From the NCBI GenBank assembly GCA_025451725.1, contig JANWJX010000023.1, positions 53,596 through 117,595 of the forward strand: DNA of 64,000 nucleotides, read 5' to 3'. A program made the translations under genes and the position numbers. The notes below the pieces were generated by a model. It was given only the letters and a program-made list of their open reading frames with translations, was not told where the DNA came from and searched no databases. The DNA is from Allostellaceae bacterium. Its GTDB lineage: Bacteria; Pseudomonadota; Alphaproteobacteria; ATCC43930; CGMCC-115725. Shown here in pieces: positions 55,744 to 64,000 of the stretch (within the stretch, counting starts at the first letter, position 1; each line of letters opens with the position of its first letter).

Positions 55744-56208
55744 CTATCCCCGGTCGCGCATGATGCGCGCTTTATCACGCTGCCAGTCGCGCGCCTTTTC
55801 AGCCTCGCGCTTGTCCGACTTGCGCTTGCCTTTGGCAAGGCCGAGCTGGAGTTTGGCCCGGCCGCGTGCGTTAAAATAGATCGCGAGCGGAATCAGCGTC
55901 ATGCCGTCGCGTGTAACGGCGCCCAGCAGCTTGTTGATCTCGCGCTTGTGCAGCAACAGGCGACGCGCGCGCTTCGGCTCATGGTTGAAGCGCGCGGCCG
56001 GATATTCCGGAATGTTGGCGTTGAACAGGAAAATGTCGCCGTCCTTGTCGCCGGCATAGGCCTCGGCGATGCTAGCCTTGCCTTCGCGCAGCACTTTCAC
56101 TTCGCTGCCGGTCAACGCGATACCGGCCTCGTAGGTATCCTGGATCAGGTAGTCGTGACGCGCCCGCCGGTTCTGCGCGACATAGCGTTCGGTGCCACGC
56201 AGCGCCAT
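55744..56208 (-). CDS. smpB: SsrA-binding protein SmpB
   Basis: Binds tmRNA and brings it to stalled ribosomes for trans-translation. The 154-residue protein has the family start [29 protein letters not shown], the [21 protein letters not shown] core and [16 protein letters not shown], then a Lys/Arg-rich tail ending [10 protein letters not shown]. It follows dapA by 4 nt. The ssrA gene was not found in the window. Confidence 0.96.
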   Translation of the reverse strand: MALRGTERYVAQNRRARHDYLIQDTYEAGIALTGSEVKVLREGKASIAEAYAGDKDGDIFLFNANIPEYPAARFNHEPKRARRLLLHKREINKLLGAVTRDGMTLIPLAIYFNARGRAKLQLGLAKGKRKSDKREAEKARDWQRDKARIMRDRG

Positions 56209-56212
56209 CGCC

Positions 56213-57085
56213 TCAGTTAAGCAACCCCGCGCCGGTCATCGCTTCGCGCACGACTTTTTGCGCCGACTCGGTGGCCGGCACGATCGGGAGCCGCACGTCC
56301 GGGGCGGACTTGCCGATCAGCGACGCGGCGAACTTCACCGGCGCCGGACTCGATTCGACGAACATCGCGTCGTGCAGGGGTGCGAGGCGCGCGTTGATCG
56401 CCTGGGCGCGCTTAACGTCGCCCTGCCGCCAGGCGGCATGCATCTCGGCGCAATGGCGCGGCGCGACGTTGGCGGTGACGGAGATGCAGCCGGTGCCGCT
56501 TTGCGCCATGTAGGCGAGCGCGGTGATGTCGTCGCCCGATAGCATGATGAAATCGTCACCGCAGGCGGCGCGTTGGCGCGGCGTCCGCGATAATTCGGTG
56601 CAGTCCTTTACCCCGACAATGTTCCGCAGCTTCGCCAGCCGCGCCATGGTCGCGACACTCATATCGACGACGCTGCGCCCCGGAATGTTGTAGATGAACA
56701 CCGGAATGTCGATCGACTCGGCCACCGCCTTGAAGTGCTGATACATGCCTTCCTGCGACGGCTTGTTGTAGTACGGCGTCACCACCAGCACGGCGTCGGC
56801 GCCGGATTTCTGCGCGTGCTGGGACAACGAAATCGCCTCTTTAGTCGAATTTGAGCCGGCGCCTGCAATCACCGGGACGCGTCCCTTCGCCACCTCGACG
56901 CAGAGATCGACAACGCGGTGATGTTCCTCGTGGCTCATGGTCGCCGATTCGCCGGTGGTGCCGCACGGTACGACGACTTCGGTGCCTTCCTTGATCTGCC
57001 AATCGACGAAGGCCTGAAAGCCTTTTTCGTCCACCGCCCCGTTCTTGAACGGCGTGATCAGCGCGGTCATGGAGCCCTGAAACAT
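56213..57085 (-). CDS. dapA: 4-hydroxy-tetrahydrodipicolinate synthase
   Basis: Class I aldolase that condenses pyruvate with aspartate semialdehyde, first step toward diaminopimelate and lysine. The 290-residue product has [14 protein letters not shown] (Thr-Thr near residues 43-44), the tyrosine in [11 protein letters not shown] near 133, and the Schiff-base lysine in [10 protein letters not shown] near 161. GGAG lies 6 nt before the ATG. It is followed by smpB and is divergent from the lytic transglycosylase gene. Confidence 0.96.
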   Translation of the reverse strand: MFQGSMTALITPFKNGAVDEKGFQAFVDWQIKEGTEVVVPCGTTGESATMSHEEHHRVVDLCVEVAKGRVPVIAGAGSNSTKEAISLSQHAQKSGADAVLVVTPYYNKPSQEGMYQHFKAVAESIDIPVFIYNIPGRSVVDMSVATMARLAKLRNIVGVKDCTELSRTPRQRAACGDDFIMLSGDDITALAYMAQSGTGCISVTANVAPRHCAEMHAAWRQGDVKRAQAINARLAPLHDAMFVESSPAPVKFAASLIGKSAPDVRLPIVPATESAQKVVREAMTGAGLLN

Positions 57086-57258
57086 CTGAATCTCCGGCCA
57101 ATTTCCGGCATGTGCCGGACTTGCAAGACGACGGACGATACAATTTCACATTGATTCCGGCAACCGGCGCGGCCGGAACGACGCGATGCCATTGTTGTGC
57201 TCGAGGCTTGAGCCGGTACAATGCGCCCACCCATCCCACGATAAGGACAAGGCGCGCA

Positions 57259-59211
57259 TTGAAAGCGACAGTTCGGTCTTTGCTGTTTGCCCTGGCGGCA
57301 ACCGTCGCGGTCGCCGGCACGGCGCGGGCCGAGCTGAGCGACAACGACCGCGCCGTCTACCGCGACGCCTACGCCGCGGCCAAGGTCAACAACTGGGATC
57401 AGGTCTGGAATCTGACGCACGGCGCGTCGGATAAATTTCCCGCCAAACTGCTGCTGTGGATCGAGCTGATGCGCGGCGGGCCCGAAGTTCAGTTCGCGCA
57501 ATATCGCGATTTCATCTCCAACAACCCGACCTGGCCGGGTCTGATCGTAATGCGTCGGCACGCCGAGCGCGCCTTGCAGAGCCAAAGCGACGCGATGGCC
57601 GCCGACTGGTTCAAGCAATTCCCGCCCGTGACGTTCTTCGGCAAGACCCGCCTCGCCGACCTCGAAACCGCGGCGGGGGAAACCGCGCAAGCCGACGCGC
57701 TGTTGCGCGAGGTGTGGATCGACACGAATTTCGCGCCGCCCGATGAACAAGCATTCCTGCAGCATTATGGCGACAAGATTCGCCCCATCGACCACGCCAA
57801 GCGGCTCGACCGGCTGTTATGGGATGGACGTGACGCGGATGCGCGGCGGATGTTGGCGCGCGTCAGCCTGGTGCAGCGGGCCATCGGCGCGGCGCGGATT
57901 GCGCTGCTGAACGGCACGCCTGACGCCCTGCATCTCTTCGCGTTGGTGCCAACGCAATTACAAGACGATCCCGGCCTGACTTTCGCGCGATTGAAATGGC
58001 GCCGCCGCAAGGATTATCTCGACGAGGCCATTGCCCTGCTCGACCATCCGCCGGCCGATCTGATTCGGCCGCTGGCCTGGGCAGGCGAGCGGCAGATCCT
58101 GGCGCGCACCGCGTTGAAAGAAGGTAAGGCGCCGGTTGCCTACCGCCTCGCGGCGGCGAACGGATTGAACGAGGGCGCCGCGTTCGGCGAACTGGAGTTC
58201 CTTGCCGGATGGATCGCGCTTCGTCACCTCAACAACCCGGCCGAGGCTTACCAGCATTTCGTCAAACTATACGGTCACTCCAAAATGGCGATAAGCCGGT
58301 CACGCGGCGCCTACTGGGCGGCCCGCGCGGCGACGGCGCTGCACCAGGCCAAAGAGGCGGCTGATTGGTACGCGAAGGCGGCGGCGAACCGCACCACCTA
58401 TTACGGCCAGCTCGCCTCGGCGGCGATCCACGACGGCGGCACGATCAAGGTGGAGCGCGAGCCGGAACCGACTCAGCCGGAGATCGCCAAATTCGAGGCG
58501 TTGGAACTGGTGCGCGCCGCGCGTGACTTAGTGGCGATCGGCGACGGCGAAGATGCGCGGCCGTTCCTGTTCCAGCTCATTGAAACCGCGAAATCACCCG
58601 ACGATTACGTCCAGATCGCCCGCCTCGCCCTGGCGCTCGACCGGCCTGACATGGAATTGATGGCTGCGAAGCGCGCCAGCAATGACGCCGTCAATCTCTT
58701 CACCGAGAATTATCCGCTGGTCGCGCTTCCGCCGGGCGGTAAGGCGGAGCCGGCACTGGTGTTGGCGGTGACGCGTCAGGAAAGCGCCTTCGATCAGGGT
58801 GCGATCAGCATAGTCGGGGCCCGCGGCATGATGCAGCTGATGCCCTTCACCGCGCAGAAGATGGCGAAGTCGCTGGCGCTGCCCTATTCAGCGTCGCTGC
58901 TGACCGATGACCGCGTCTACAACATGCGGCTCGGCCGCGCCTATATCGATGAAATGCTGACCGAGTTCTCGGGCTCGTATGTGCTGGCGATTGCCGCGTA
59001 CAACGCGGGACCGGCACGGGTGAATCAATGGATCGGCCAGTTCGGCGACCCGCGCGCCAAGAACGCCGACGTCATCGACTGGATCGAATCGATACCGATC
59101 GGCGAGACGCGCAACTATGTCCAGCGCGTCCTGGAAAACCTGCAAGTCTATCGGCTGATGCTCGGCGACCGCGCCAAGGCGTTCGAACTGGTCGCCGATT
59201 TAAGACGTTGA
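57259..59211 (+). CDS. soluble lytic murein transglycosylase (Slt type)
   Basis: Periplasmic glycan-cleaving enzyme, 650 residues. The start is TTG (translated LKATVRSLLF) because it opens a good signal peptide (cleavage after TARA) and has AAGGACAAGG upstream. The large N-terminal part is an alpha-helical superhelix with TPR-like repeats. The C-terminal catalytic domain (about 495-640) has the catalytic glutamate in AVTRQESAFDQGAIS, then GARGMMQLMPFTAQ and IAAYNAGPARVNQW. It is convergent with the LytM protein gene. Confidence 0.93.
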   Translation: MKATVRSLLFALAATVAVAGTARAELSDNDRAVYRDAYAAAKVNNWDQVWNLTHGASDKFPAKLLLWIELMRGGPEVQFAQYRDFISNNPTWPGLIVMRRHAERALQSQSDAMAADWFKQFPPVTFFGKTRLADLETAAGETAQADALLREVWIDTNFAPPDEQAFLQHYGDKIRPIDHAKRLDRLLWDGRDADARRMLARVSLVQRAIGAARIALLNGTPDALHLFALVPTQLQDDPGLTFARLKWRRRKDYLDEAIALLDHPPADLIRPLAWAGERQILARTALKEGKAPVAYRLAAANGLNEGAAFGELEFLAGWIALRHLNNPAEAYQHFVKLYGHSKMAISRSRGAYWAARAATALHQAKEAADWYAKAAANRTTYYGQLASAAIHDGGTIKVEREPEPTQPEIAKFEALELVRAARDLVAIGDGEDARPFLFQLIETAKSPDDYVQIARLALALDRPDMELMAAKRASNDAVNLFTENYPLVALPPGGKAEPALVLAVTRQESAFDQGAISIVGARGMMQLMPFTAQKMAKSLALPYSASLLTDDRVYNMRLGRAYIDEMLTEFSGSYVLAIAAYNAGPARVNQWIGQFGDPRAKNADVIDWIESIPIGETRNYVQRVLENLQVYRLMLGDRAKAFELVADLRR

Positions 59212-59250
59212 GCGGATTCGGATCGCTCACCCGATGCGAATCTTCCGTCC

Positions 59251-60750
59251 CTATTGCTGGGCGCCGACCTGAATGACGTTGTCTCCGGCGCCGAGGAACT
59301 TGGCGGGATCGACGGCCGTGCCGTCAACCACGACTTCATAGTGGACGTGCGGGCCGGTGCTGCGGCCGGTGCTGCCCAATTCGCCGATCGCGTAGTGCGC
59401 CGGAACCTTCTGGCCTTTCACCACAAAGATACGATGCATGTGGGCGTATCGGGTGACGATGCCGTGGCCGTTGTCGACCTCGACCATACGGCCCCACTCG
59501 CCCTCGGCCCCGGCGAAGATCACAATGCCGGGCGCGGTTGAGAATACGTGGGTGCGATACGGCGCCGACAAATCGACGCCCGTATGGAAGCCGCGGCGGT
59601 GGTTGAACGGATCGCGCCGAGCGCCGAACGGACTCTCGACACGGTAATGATCGAGCGGCGCGCGCAACGGTAACGTCTCGACCAGCTTCTCCAGCAATCT
59701 ATGTCGGCGCGCTTCGCTGCCGGCCCGCGTTGCATCGCCCAGCGGCACGAACGGTCCGCCCTCGGAGACGCGCGAGTCACTGGATACGTCGCTCAGGAGA
59801 CGCCCGACATCGAGCCCAGTCGACGCAATCAGCGCTTCGATTTTGCTTCCACCCTTACGCAAGGACGGTATCGCGCCCGTATGCGGGCTCGATTCAACCA
59901 TCGCCAAACGCGTGTCGGGCGCACGGACATGCTCGACCGCCAAATCGTCAATGACTGGCGTCTGCTGTCCCAGCGCCACCAGCCGCTCCCGCTCTGTGTT
60001 CACCGCGTTAAGCCGTTTGTCGATGCTGGCCAAGTCCGACTTGAACTTGCCGGCGCCGACATTCGCCTGCGCCAGATCCTTTTCCAGCGACTGGATACGG
60101 GCCTGCAGCGCAACCTGGTTCGAATCGGAATGGCGCAGCAAGTCGCGGTTCTTTTCCAGTTCCTGCGACAATTGCGAGAGGTTGGTGGTGCGGGAATTCA
60201 GCCTGTCCTGCGCGGCGGAGAGATCATGCGCGACATTCGCACGGTCGGCCTGAAGGCGCGCACGCTCGGCATCGAGTTCGCCGATGCGCTGTTGCGCCAT
60301 CGCCAACGCCTTGCTGCGCTCGGCGTCGCGTTCCTTGAATTGCTTCTTCGCCTCGGCCATCGCGTGATCGCGTTGTACCTGAAGCAGGGCGATCCGTTGT
60401 TGCGCCGTCGCGAGCGCCGTGGTCAGGCGATCATTGTCTTCGCCGACCGCCTCGGCACGGCTCTCCGCCTCGGCGAGAGTGTCGCGCAAGGCCTCCATCT
60501 GCTGCGCGAGATCGGTCTTTTCGCGGCCGACTTCGGCCAGCATGTGATTGCGGGTGAGGACGACGTGACCGAAATGCTGGAAGCGCAGGCCGAGATAGCC
60601 GAGGAACAGAATTGCGAATAGCCCAATCGCGAGCGCTGTCACCTGACCGCCCGCCGTTACGTTGAAATAAATTACCCGTCCGCCACGCCGGAACAGGATC
60701 TGGAAATCAGGGAGTGCTTGTTCCCCCCATTCCAACACCGTTCTTATCAA
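59251..60750 (-). CDS. membrane-anchored coiled-coil M23 (LytM) metallopeptidase
   Basis: 499-residue envelope protein. One helix (about 34-56, ALAIGLFAILFLGYLGL) anchors it, and a long coiled coil (about 65-265) rich in Glu, Gln and Ala follows. The C-terminal M23 domain (about 375-480) carries zinc ligands in GFHTGVDLSAP and the second pair in PHVHYEVVV, so it should be an active peptidase rather than an EnvC-like activator. The start is TTG with GGAGGG just upstream. Similar proteins in rhizobia (RgsM type) act in polar growth. That link is inferred. Confidence 0.9.
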   Translation of the reverse strand: MIRTVLEWGEQALPDFQILFRRGGRVIYFNVTAGGQVTALAIGLFAILFLGYLGLRFQHFGHVVLTRNHMLAEVGREKTDLAQQMEALRDTLAEAESRAEAVGEDNDRLTTALATAQQRIALLQVQRDHAMAEAKKQFKERDAERSKALAMAQQRIGELDAERARLQADRANVAHDLSAAQDRLNSRTTNLSQLSQELEKNRDLLRHSDSNQVALQARIQSLEKDLAQANVGAGKFKSDLASIDKRLNAVNTERERLVALGQQTPVIDDLAVEHVRAPDTRLAMVESSPHTGAIPSLRKGGSKIEALIASTGLDVGRLLSDVSSDSRVSEGGPFVPLGDATRAGSEARRHRLLEKLVETLPLRAPLDHYRVESPFGARRDPFNHRRGFHTGVDLSAPYRTHVFSTAPGIVIFAGAEGEWGRMVEVDNGHGIVTRYAHMHRIFVVKGQKVPAHYAIGELGSTGRSTGPHVHYEVVVDGTAVDPAKFLGAGDNVIQVGAQQ

Positions 60751-60948
60751 TGTCCCTCCGCCCTTGCGTTACGTGTTGCCGTCATTAGCGCGGCAACTCT
60801 GCGTATCGACGATCCGCGGCCCCTGCGGGGACAGTCACTAGCCAAACAAACATAAGGCTCGTCGCACCGGAATTTGCGAATGGGGACGAACCCCACCATT
60901 ACACTCCGATGACGTTATCGACTTACGCGCGGCAACGCAAGTTTTGGA

Positions 60949-62595
60949 TCAGTTCCGAGTCTCGGTACCCGACTCGGCGACCACAGGCGGGCCGAAGAAA
61001 TAGCCCTGGGCGAAATCTGCGCCGAGCCCGCGGAATGATTCCGCTTGCTCGGCGGTTTCGATCATCTCGACGATTACGCCCGCTCCCGAGCCGCGGCATA
61101 GCGCAATAACGTGACTCAGAATCGAGCGATCGTTCGGGTTGCGCAGGCAGGAGCGCGCGAATAAACCATCGATCTTGACGTAATCGACCTTGATCGAGCG
61201 CAGATAATGGATCGAGGTCGCGACAGCACCGAAATCGTCGAGACAGACCCTGAATCCGCGCTGACGCAGCGCCTGGACGGCGCGATCGACCGCTTCGATG
61301 TCGCGCACCACGGCGGTCTCGGTCAGCTCGAACATCAACCGAGACGAGAGTTGCGAATGATTCTTCAACAGATTTTGCAATTCAACGACGAACCCCTCGT
61401 TTTCCAGCGACCGGCCGGACAGGTTCATGGCGAAGGCGGGCGCGCCTTGCGGCATCGCCTCGGCCAGTCCGATGGCGCGGCGGCACACCGCGAGGTCGAG
61501 TTCGGTGACGATGTCGGCCGCCTCGGCCAGCGCGATCCACTGATTCGGCGGTCCACCGTCGCGAAACCGAATCAGGGCCTCGGTGTGATGAACGGAGCCG
61601 CTGCGGAAATCGACGATCGGCTGATGCGCCAGATCGAAATCGCCGCGCTCGAGAATCTGGCGCAGTGTCTGGATGCGCCCGGTAGTCTCAACCATGAGCT
61701 GCGCGAGGCTGGCGCGACGCAACAACGCCAGCGATGAATCCGCTCCGCTTGCCAGCCGCGCCATGACGTAGACCGCCGCAGTCGCGACAATATCCGACCG
61801 GCCGCTGCCCGGCCGCAGCCGGATCGCGGTCGAAGTCAGTTGCAGGGGCATCGCCTTCGGCGCCACTTCCTTGGCGAGGCGGCGGGCGTGGCGACGCAAG
61901 CCGCCGGCATCGAGCGGGCCGTCATGCAAAATGCCATAGCGCGCGTCGGAAATTCGCCCGACCGCGAGCACTCGGCCGCCGAAGCGCCGGTCGCTCGACA
62001 GGCGCGCAAACAAACCCTCCTCGATCTGATGCATGTTGTCGCGAATTTCCGGCTCGGGACTGTCGATCGCGACCAAAGTAAGGCGCCGTTCGCCGGCGTC
62101 CGTGCCTTTGAATTTTTCGCGCACCGTAGCAGCGAAGGCGATCGGGCTTTGCAGGCCGGCGACCGCGCCGACCGTGCTCTCGCCGGTGTCGCCGCTTACG
62201 TCGTCGCCTTGCGCCACCGCCAGAAACAACACCGTGTGTCCATTCGGCAGCGCGCAGCCGCCGAAGATCGTCGCCGGCTCGCCGTCCTGTTTTAAGCGGA
62301 CGACGGCGGGCATCATGTTGCCTTGGTCGCGCATTCGCGCAAGGCGCCCTTCCGCCATCGGACGATCCTCGCTGGCGAATAGCTCGGCAAACGGGCGGCC
62401 GATCAGGGCGCCCGGGCCGGCAGGCGCAAGACGCTGGGTCGCGCCGCCGAGGAAACTGATCTGGCCGCGCGGATCGGTCTCGATCAAAAGATCGGCGGCG
62501 CCGAACATGAAGGAGATATAGCGATCGTAGGCCGCCACCGATTCCGGCGCCGCCGCGACCTGGCGCAGGTCGATCTGTTCATCCACGACGGTCAT
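60949..62595 (-). CDS. PAS - degenerate GGDEF - EAL domain protein (putative c-di-GMP phosphodiesterase)
   Basis: 548-residue cytoplasmic protein. A PAS-like domain at about 25-125 (LIETDPRGQISFLGGATQRL) is followed by a GGDEF-like fold (about 155-290) whose signature is ruined (GRISDARYGILHDG in place of GRxGGDEF), so no cyclase activity. The EAL domain (about 315-540) keeps TEALIRFRD, AMNLSGRSL, FELTETAV, CLDDFGAVATS, VKIDG and IVEMIETAEQ, that is, the metal-ligand set. It is probably an active phosphodiesterase regulated by the other domains. AGGAGA lies 8 nt before the ATG. Confidence 0.88.
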   Translation of the reverse strand: MTVVDEQIDLRQVAAAPESVAAYDRYISFMFGAADLLIETDPRGQISFLGGATQRLAPAGPGALIGRPFAELFASEDRPMAEGRLARMRDQGNMMPAVVRLKQDGEPATIFGGCALPNGHTVLFLAVAQGDDVSGDTGESTVGAVAGLQSPIAFAATVREKFKGTDAGERRLTLVAIDSPEPEIRDNMHQIEEGLFARLSSDRRFGGRVLAVGRISDARYGILHDGPLDAGGLRRHARRLAKEVAPKAMPLQLTSTAIRLRPGSGRSDIVATAAVYVMARLASGADSSLALLRRASLAQLMVETTGRIQTLRQILERGDFDLAHQPIVDFRSGSVHHTEALIRFRDGGPPNQWIALAEAADIVTELDLAVCRRAIGLAEAMPQGAPAFAMNLSGRSLENEGFVVELQNLLKNHSQLSSRLMFELTETAVVRDIEAVDRAVQALRQRGFRVCLDDFGAVATSIHYLRSIKVDYVKIDGLFARSCLRNPNDRSILSHVIALCRGSGAGVIVEMIETAEQAESFRGLGADFAQGYFFGPPVVAESGTETRN

Positions 62596-62785
62596 CCCGA
62601 TTCTCCTCGCAAGCTCGTTCGCGAGTCAGATTTCACCCCACTTCTTTAAGAAGAAGATAACGCGAATCGCTTGTCCGCACGAAGAATCGCGCAGACTCGC
62701 CAATGCCCAGAAATGGTCACAGTTTAGGCGCGATTTTGCCGCTGGCTTACGGCCCCGCCCGCTTACGGCGATGAACGTTTCGCCA

Positions 62786-63397
62786 TTATGTTGCGGCGGT
62801 CTCCGCCGCTTGTGCTGCCTTCACGACCGGGCGCTCCGCGATGCGCGCCGAATGCGCCTGTACGTTCGGCCACGGTGAGATGTCGATCTTGAAGTGTCCC
62901 ATCCAACGCAGAATGACGAAGAGGTAGGAGTCGGCGAGCGTGTAACTGTCGCCGACCAGGTATTGTCTGCTCTTGAGTTGCGCGTCGAGGAGGGCGAGCC
63001 TTGCCGCGAGATTGCCGCGCAGTATCTCCTTCCACTCGTCGGTTGCCTTGGGATTGAACATCGGGTTAAAGCAGCCTTTGTGCAGTTCGCTGCAAATGAA
63101 ATTGAGCAGTTCCTGGAAGCGATAGCGCTCCATCGTGCCGACCGGCGGCGCCAGCTTCTTCTCGGGCACGCGGTCCGCGATCCACGTCTGCAAGATCGGA
63201 TTTTCGGTCAGGATCTGGCCGTCGTCGGTTAGTAAGGCCGGGACGTAGCCCTTTGGATTTATGGCTTTATAATCTTCGCCCGCGCCAAACTTCTTGGTCC
63301 GAAGGTCAGTCTTGACGTAGTCGAACGGCAGGCCCGCTTCGCGCAACGCGATATGGGGCGCGGTCGAGCAAGTGCCGGCACAACCGAAATACTTCAT
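62786..63397 (-). CDS. glutathione S-transferase (beta-class-like)
   Basis: 203-residue two-domain protein. The thioredoxin-like N-terminal domain starts MKYFGCAGTCSTAPHIALREAGLPF, with the cysteine near residue 10 typical of beta-class enzymes, then GYVPALLTDDGQILTENPIL, where the cis-proline and the glutathione Glu-Asn pair sit. The C-terminal helical domain has YTLADSYLFVILRWMG. Substrate not known. A strongly charged open frame upstream was not used because the family start is clear. It ends in an Ala-rich tail. Confidence 0.92.
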   Translation of the reverse strand: MKYFGCAGTCSTAPHIALREAGLPFDYVKTDLRTKKFGAGEDYKAINPKGYVPALLTDDGQILTENPILQTWIADRVPEKKLAPPVGTMERYRFQELLNFICSELHKGCFNPMFNPKATDEWKEILRGNLAARLALLDAQLKSRQYLVGDSYTLADSYLFVILRWMGHFKIDISPWPNVQAHSARIAERPVVKAAQAAETAAT

Positions 63398-63432
63398 CGG
63401 ACGAATCCTCTTCGATGGTTGGGAACGGAAAA

Positions 63433-64000
63433 TCAGCTCTTGCTGCCTGGAACGGTCAGGAGCTGGCCGGGAAAGATCAGGTTCGGGCTTTTCACCTGGC
63501 TGCGGTTGGCCCGGTAGATTTCGACATAACGGATGCCGCGGCCGTAGGAGCGCCGCGCGATCCGCCATAGCGAATTGCCGGGCTGCACGATCACCAAGTC
63601 GTTCGGAATTTGGTCAGGCAACGTTGCACGCTCGAACGGCATATTGAGCTGCGCGACCTGCTTGCCGGCCTGGTTCTGCGAATCGAGCCGCAGTTTGTAG
63701 CGGCCTGGCTTGATGTCTTCGCCTGTCACGATCTGCCACTTGCCATCCATGTCGGCCGTTGCCGAGCCGACTTTCTTGTCGCCGAGGAAAGCATCGATCC
63801 TGGCGTTCGGGGCGGCGCGGCCCTGTAGAATGACGTTGCCTTTGGTGCCGTATTCGATGATGTCGAGCGACAGGCGATCCTCGCCCTTGCCGGCAAGCGG
63901 CGGCAATTGCATCGGTTTCGCCGGCCCCTCCTTCGGCAGCAGCACCGCGACCGGCGCCTCGGTCTTGGGTGTGGCGCCCGGCTGCGCCGCCGCGGCCGGC
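63433..64000 (-). CDS. LysM domain protein with Ig-like segment (5' part outside window)
   Basis: Only the C-terminal 188 codons are inside; the frame stays open to the right edge. The left part is Ala/Pro-rich (linker), followed by an Ig-like stretch (ILQGRAAPNARIDAFLGDKKVGS, about 80 residues) and a C-terminal LysM domain (VQPGNSLWRIARRSYGRGIRYVEIYRANRS) that should bind peptidoglycan. Proteins of this build are common in Bradyrhizobium relatives, and their role is not established. Signal peptide and start are outside the window. Confidence 0.85.
   Translation of the reverse strand, partial: PAAAAQPGATPKTEAPVAVLLPKEGPAKPMQLPPLAGKGEDRLSLDIIEYGTKGNVILQGRAAPNARIDAFLGDKKVGSATADMDGKWQIVTGEDIKPGRYKLRLDSQNQAGKQVAQLNMPFERATLPDQIPNDLVIVQPGNSLWRIARRSYGRGIRYVEIYRANRSQVKSPNLIFPGQLLTVPGSKS

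Noticed and set aside
55677..57258. tmRNA gene (ssrA) next to smpB
   Set aside because: The spacers around smpB and dapA are short (67, 4 and 173 nt) and show no tRNA-like ends or Ala-type tag frame.

Overview
The window is high-GC chromosomal DNA with tightly packed, mostly minus-strand operons. It most likely comes from an alphaproteobacterium of the order Hyphomicrobiales (Rhizobiales), perhaps Xanthobacteraceae or Bradyrhizobiaceae. The support is a 14-subunit-type nuo operon, a glnB-glnA pair, a complete hopanoid operon, CtrA-type TTAA-N7-TTAAC motifs and the many Liv-type and molybdenum-hydroxylase genes. No CRISPR array, insertion sequence, phage or plasmid gene was seen.

Layout. 1-8894: complex I operon nuoA to nuoK (nuoK cut by the window edge), with a tRNA-Asp 30 nt upstream of nuoA. 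9183-10939: an amidohydrolase, two small dimeric alpha/beta-barrel proteins and tRNA-Val. 11008-12392: a copper pair, PCuAC chaperone plus a Cox11 protein carrying a C-terminal cytochrome c domain. 12396-18941: protein quality control (HU, Lon, ClpX, ClpP, trigger factor) and tRNA-Leu. 19095-20992: glnB-glnA with a probable sigma-54 promoter. 21163-22704: a DHA2 efflux pump. 22749-33052: hopanoid biosynthesis, dxr-hpnA-B-C-D-E-shc-hpnG, chained by 1-4 nt overlaps (some GTG starts), with hpnL divergent.

33003-46006 is a same-strand block that reads as a catabolic module: OprP-type porin, two small cytochromes c, a small protein behind CtrA-like boxes, an isoquinoline-oxidoreductase-like [2Fe-2S] subunit, two Tat-exported molybdopterin subunits, and a Liv-type ABC importer with its binding protein. 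The second molybdopterin subunit has lost the usual cofactor-loop glycines and sits behind a strong intrinsic terminator.

46144-51118 holds an alpha-methylacyl-CoA racemase-like CoA transferase, a second DHA2 pump and an orphan CoxL-type hydroxylase subunit. 51115-64000 is housekeeping and envelope: rluD-type synthase, folK, NYN-domain protein, family 5 uracil-DNA glycosylase, hybrid histidine kinase, smpB, dapA, lytic transglycosylase, LytM-type M23 protein, PAS-EAL protein, GST, and a LysM protein cut by the right edge.

The best leads are the Cox11-cytochrome c fusion, the unequal pair of molybdopterin subunits with an internal terminator, the three tRNA genes placed 20-30 nt upstream of protein start codons, the CtrA-box gene, and dxr at the head of the hopanoid operon.
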